Positions 12,737 through 13,792 of a stretch of DNA of 13,792 nucleotides are shown here, piece after piece. The notes below the pieces were generated by a model. It was not told where the DNA came from and searched no databases. It saw only the letters and a program-made list of their open reading frames with translations. Origin of the DNA: Pseudomonadota bacterium (lineage in GTDB: Bacteria; Pseudomonadota; Gammaproteobacteria; Burkholderiales; Burkholderiaceae_C); contig JAEZEB010000271.1 in NCBI GenBank assembly GCA_023438115.1, positions 1-13,792 of the forward strand. Direction: 5' to 3'. The position numbers and the translations under genes are program-made. The first letter of the stretch is position 1. Each line of letters starts with the position of its first letter.

Positions 12737-13251
12737 GCCTGCCGCGGCCGGCGCGGCCACAGCAGCCAGGTCAGGGCGAATCCGAGCACGGCGCCCACGA
12801 CGGCCAGCACGGCCAATCCAAGCAGCAGCGCCGGCCCCGCATCCACCATCGCCTGCCACATCGCGGCGATGAAGCCCTGGGTCGCCGCCACCGCTTCCGC
12901 CTGCGCCTGCACCGCCGCCGCCTCCGCGGCAGCGCGGGCCTTGGGTCCGCCCAGCAGGGCGTCGCCGAGGCGGTGCGCCAGCCAGTAGACCGGCGCGAAG
13001 GTGAAGGGATTGGTGACGAGGGTGGAAGCCGCCGCCACGGCGACGTGGCCGCGCAGCCAGATCGCGAAGGCGACGGCGAAGAGGAATTGCGCGGTGGGCA
13101 GCAGCAGCCCGAAGAACAGCCCGATGGCAACGGCGCGGGCGACGGCGCCGCGCTCGATGTGCCAGAGGCGGTCGTCTTCGAGGTGCCGCGCGACCGGACG
13201 CAGCCAGCGCGAACGCGCCAGCTGCTCGCGGCTCGGGAGCCAGGACTTCAT
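12733..13251 (-). CDS. DUF2062 family membrane protein
   Basis: 172 residues from the ATG at 13249-13251. A longer reading from 13476 would add an Arg/Pro/Ser-rich stretch antisense to the permease tail and was rejected. The protein has a basic N-terminus (SREQLARSRWLRPVARHL), then the DUF2062 core: ARAVAIGLFFGLLLPTAQFL, a short loop, and the conserved STLVTNPFTFAPVYWLAHRL. An Ala/Gln-rich amphipathic segment (about 100-130) leads to a final span near 146-168, ending in basic WPRRPRQA. The family is small and integral to the inner membrane, of unknown function, often found near envelope genes. It lies 64 bp downstream of the TRAP permease on the same strand without a visible terminator between, so it may be co-transcribed. 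TATGCT (13289 back to 13284 on the minus strand) is a possible separate -10. Confidence 0.88.
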   Translation of the reverse strand: MKSWLPSREQLARSRWLRPVARHLEDDRLWHIERGAVARAVAIGLFFGLLLPTAQFLFAVAFAIWLRGHVAVAAASTLVTNPFTFAPVYWLAHRLGDALLGGPKARAAAEAAAVQAQAEAVAATQGFIAAMWQAMVDAGPALLLGLAVLAVVGAVLGFALTWLLWPRRPRQA

Positions 13252-13315
13252 CAGCGGAAACTGCACTTGCCGATCACTGCAAAAGCATAGCGCAGCGGCG
13301 AAGTCCGTGCGGCAC

Positions 13316-13792
13316 TTACTTCTTCTGGTTGAACAGCTCGTCGAGCTTCTCGTCTTCCGACGGCGCGCCCTCGATCGGTGCGGCTTCCAGCTCGCCGCCG
13401 GGCGCTTCGGCTTCGGGGGTGCCGGGCGCCGGCGGCGTGGCGAAGGGATCGGACTGCGGGCCGAAGGGATCCGCACCGTAATTGGGCAGGTCCGTCGGCA
13501 TCTCGATCTTCACCTTGTCCAGGTCGATGACCTGCGGCTTGTCGTGCGAGACGATCTCCGGGAAGCCGATGATCAGCGCCACCATCAGGATCTGGATCAC
13601 CACGAAAGGCACCGCGCCCCAGTAGATCTGGCCGGTGGTCACGGGCGCGATCTCCTTGCGCGTGACCTTGTCCAGGTAGGGCTTGTCCGGCGCCACGCTG
13701 CGCAGGTAGAACAGCGCGAAGCCGAAGGGCGGGTGCATGAAGGAGGTCTGCATGTTCACCGCCAGCAGCACGCCGAACCACACCAGGTCGAT
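13316..13792 (-). CDS. TRAP transporter large permease (DctM-type), C-terminal part
   Basis: The frame runs from the window edge (IDLVWFGVLLAVNMQ) to a TAA at 13316-13318, giving 158 residues; the N-terminal part lies outside. The segment MQTSFMHPPFGFALFYLR followed by APVTTGQIYWGAVPFVVIQ and a final span ending in FPEIVSH is the conserved C-terminal end of TRAP DctM permeases, of the FcbT3/TakM sort. DctM forms the transport channel in the inner membrane and works with a small DctQ subunit and a periplasmic DctP receptor, driven by sodium or proton gradients. A hydrophilic tail of about 76 residues (13319-13546), rich in Pro, Ala, Asp and Glu and ending DELFNQKK, follows the last span, whereas many DctM proteins end soon after it. 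The three dctP genes 3.2-6.7 kb away are candidate partners. Confidence 0.92.
   Translation of the reverse strand: MDLVWFGVLLAVNMQTSFMHPPFGFALFYLRSVAPDKPYLDKVTRKEIAPVTTGQIYWGAVPFVVIQILMVALIIGFPEIVSHDKPQVIDLDKVKIEMPTDLPNYGADPFGPQSDPFATPPAPGTPEAEAPGGELEAAPIEGAPSEDEKLDELFNQKK

Noticed and set aside
10220..12988. Long frames over dedA and ybaL on both strands (10220-12988 plus, 10281-12680 minus)
   Set aside because: Out of frame or antisense to proteins with clear DedA and YbaL motifs; Gly/Arg/Ala or His/Gln-rich noise.
13252..13476. A longer start for the DUF2062 protein
   Set aside because: The extra 75 residues are basic, Pro/Ser-rich sequence in another frame over the permease tail; the ATG at 13251 gives the normal DUF2062 N-terminus.

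Overview
The window is very GC-rich and densely packed, and looks like the chromosome of a Burkholderiales bacterium, most likely a Comamonadaceae member (Ramlibacter/Variovorax/Caenimonas type). This is inferred from the Rieske oxygenase // xseB-ispA-dxs arrangement, the multiplied TRAP solute-binding proteins, the GC content and the spacing style; no marker gene such as rRNA is present. There is no sign of phage, IS element, CRISPR array, tRNA or rRNA.

Layout. (1) 1-145: C-terminal tail of an unidentified Gly/Ala/Ser-rich protein, ending before a bidirectional hairpin terminator (166-191). (2) 213-3216, minus strand, probably one transcription unit read right to left: orphan Rieske non-haem iron oxygenase, EamA/DMT-type exporter, 3-mercaptopyruvate sulfurtransferase, with 33-34 bp gaps. 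(3) 3352-6356, plus strand, divergent from the oxygenase: xseB (exonuclease VII small subunit), ispA (farnesyl-diphosphate synthase, GTG start overlapping the xseB stop) and dxs (deoxyxylulose-5-phosphate synthase), closed by a strong terminator. (4) 6650-10080, plus strand: three successive paralogous periplasmic TRAP solute-binding proteins of the DctP/TakP/FcbT1 kind, each with a twin-arginine-type signal peptide. A terminator follows the first and third, and no DctQ or DctM gene lies among them. (5) 10081-10340: a UUCG-loop terminator, a 12-bp palindrome and a large imperfect inverted repeat built of CGCAAAG-like units. (6) 10341-12704: a DedA-family membrane protein and a YbaL/Kef-type (CPA2 + RCK) cation:proton antiporter. 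(7) 12733-13792, minus strand: a DUF2062 membrane protein and, upstream of it, the C-terminal end of a TRAP large permease (DctM) that runs off the window and carries a 76-residue Pro/Asp/Glu-rich tail.

Functional reading. The core is housekeeping: isoprenoid precursor synthesis (dxs makes DXP, ispA makes FPP) linked with xseB. The accessory theme is TRAP transport: three binding proteins here and one permease end about 3.2 kb away on the other strand suggest a many-receptors/one-permease system whose other parts lie beyond the right edge. The third binding protein differs from the other two at positions expected to touch ligand or cation. Several genes (sulfurtransferase, dctP2, dedA, ybaL) have a -10-like hexamer 6-9 nt before the ATG and no Shine-Dalgarno, which suggests leaderless mRNAs.

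Long open frames opposite or out of frame with the named genes are GC-driven shadows and were left out.
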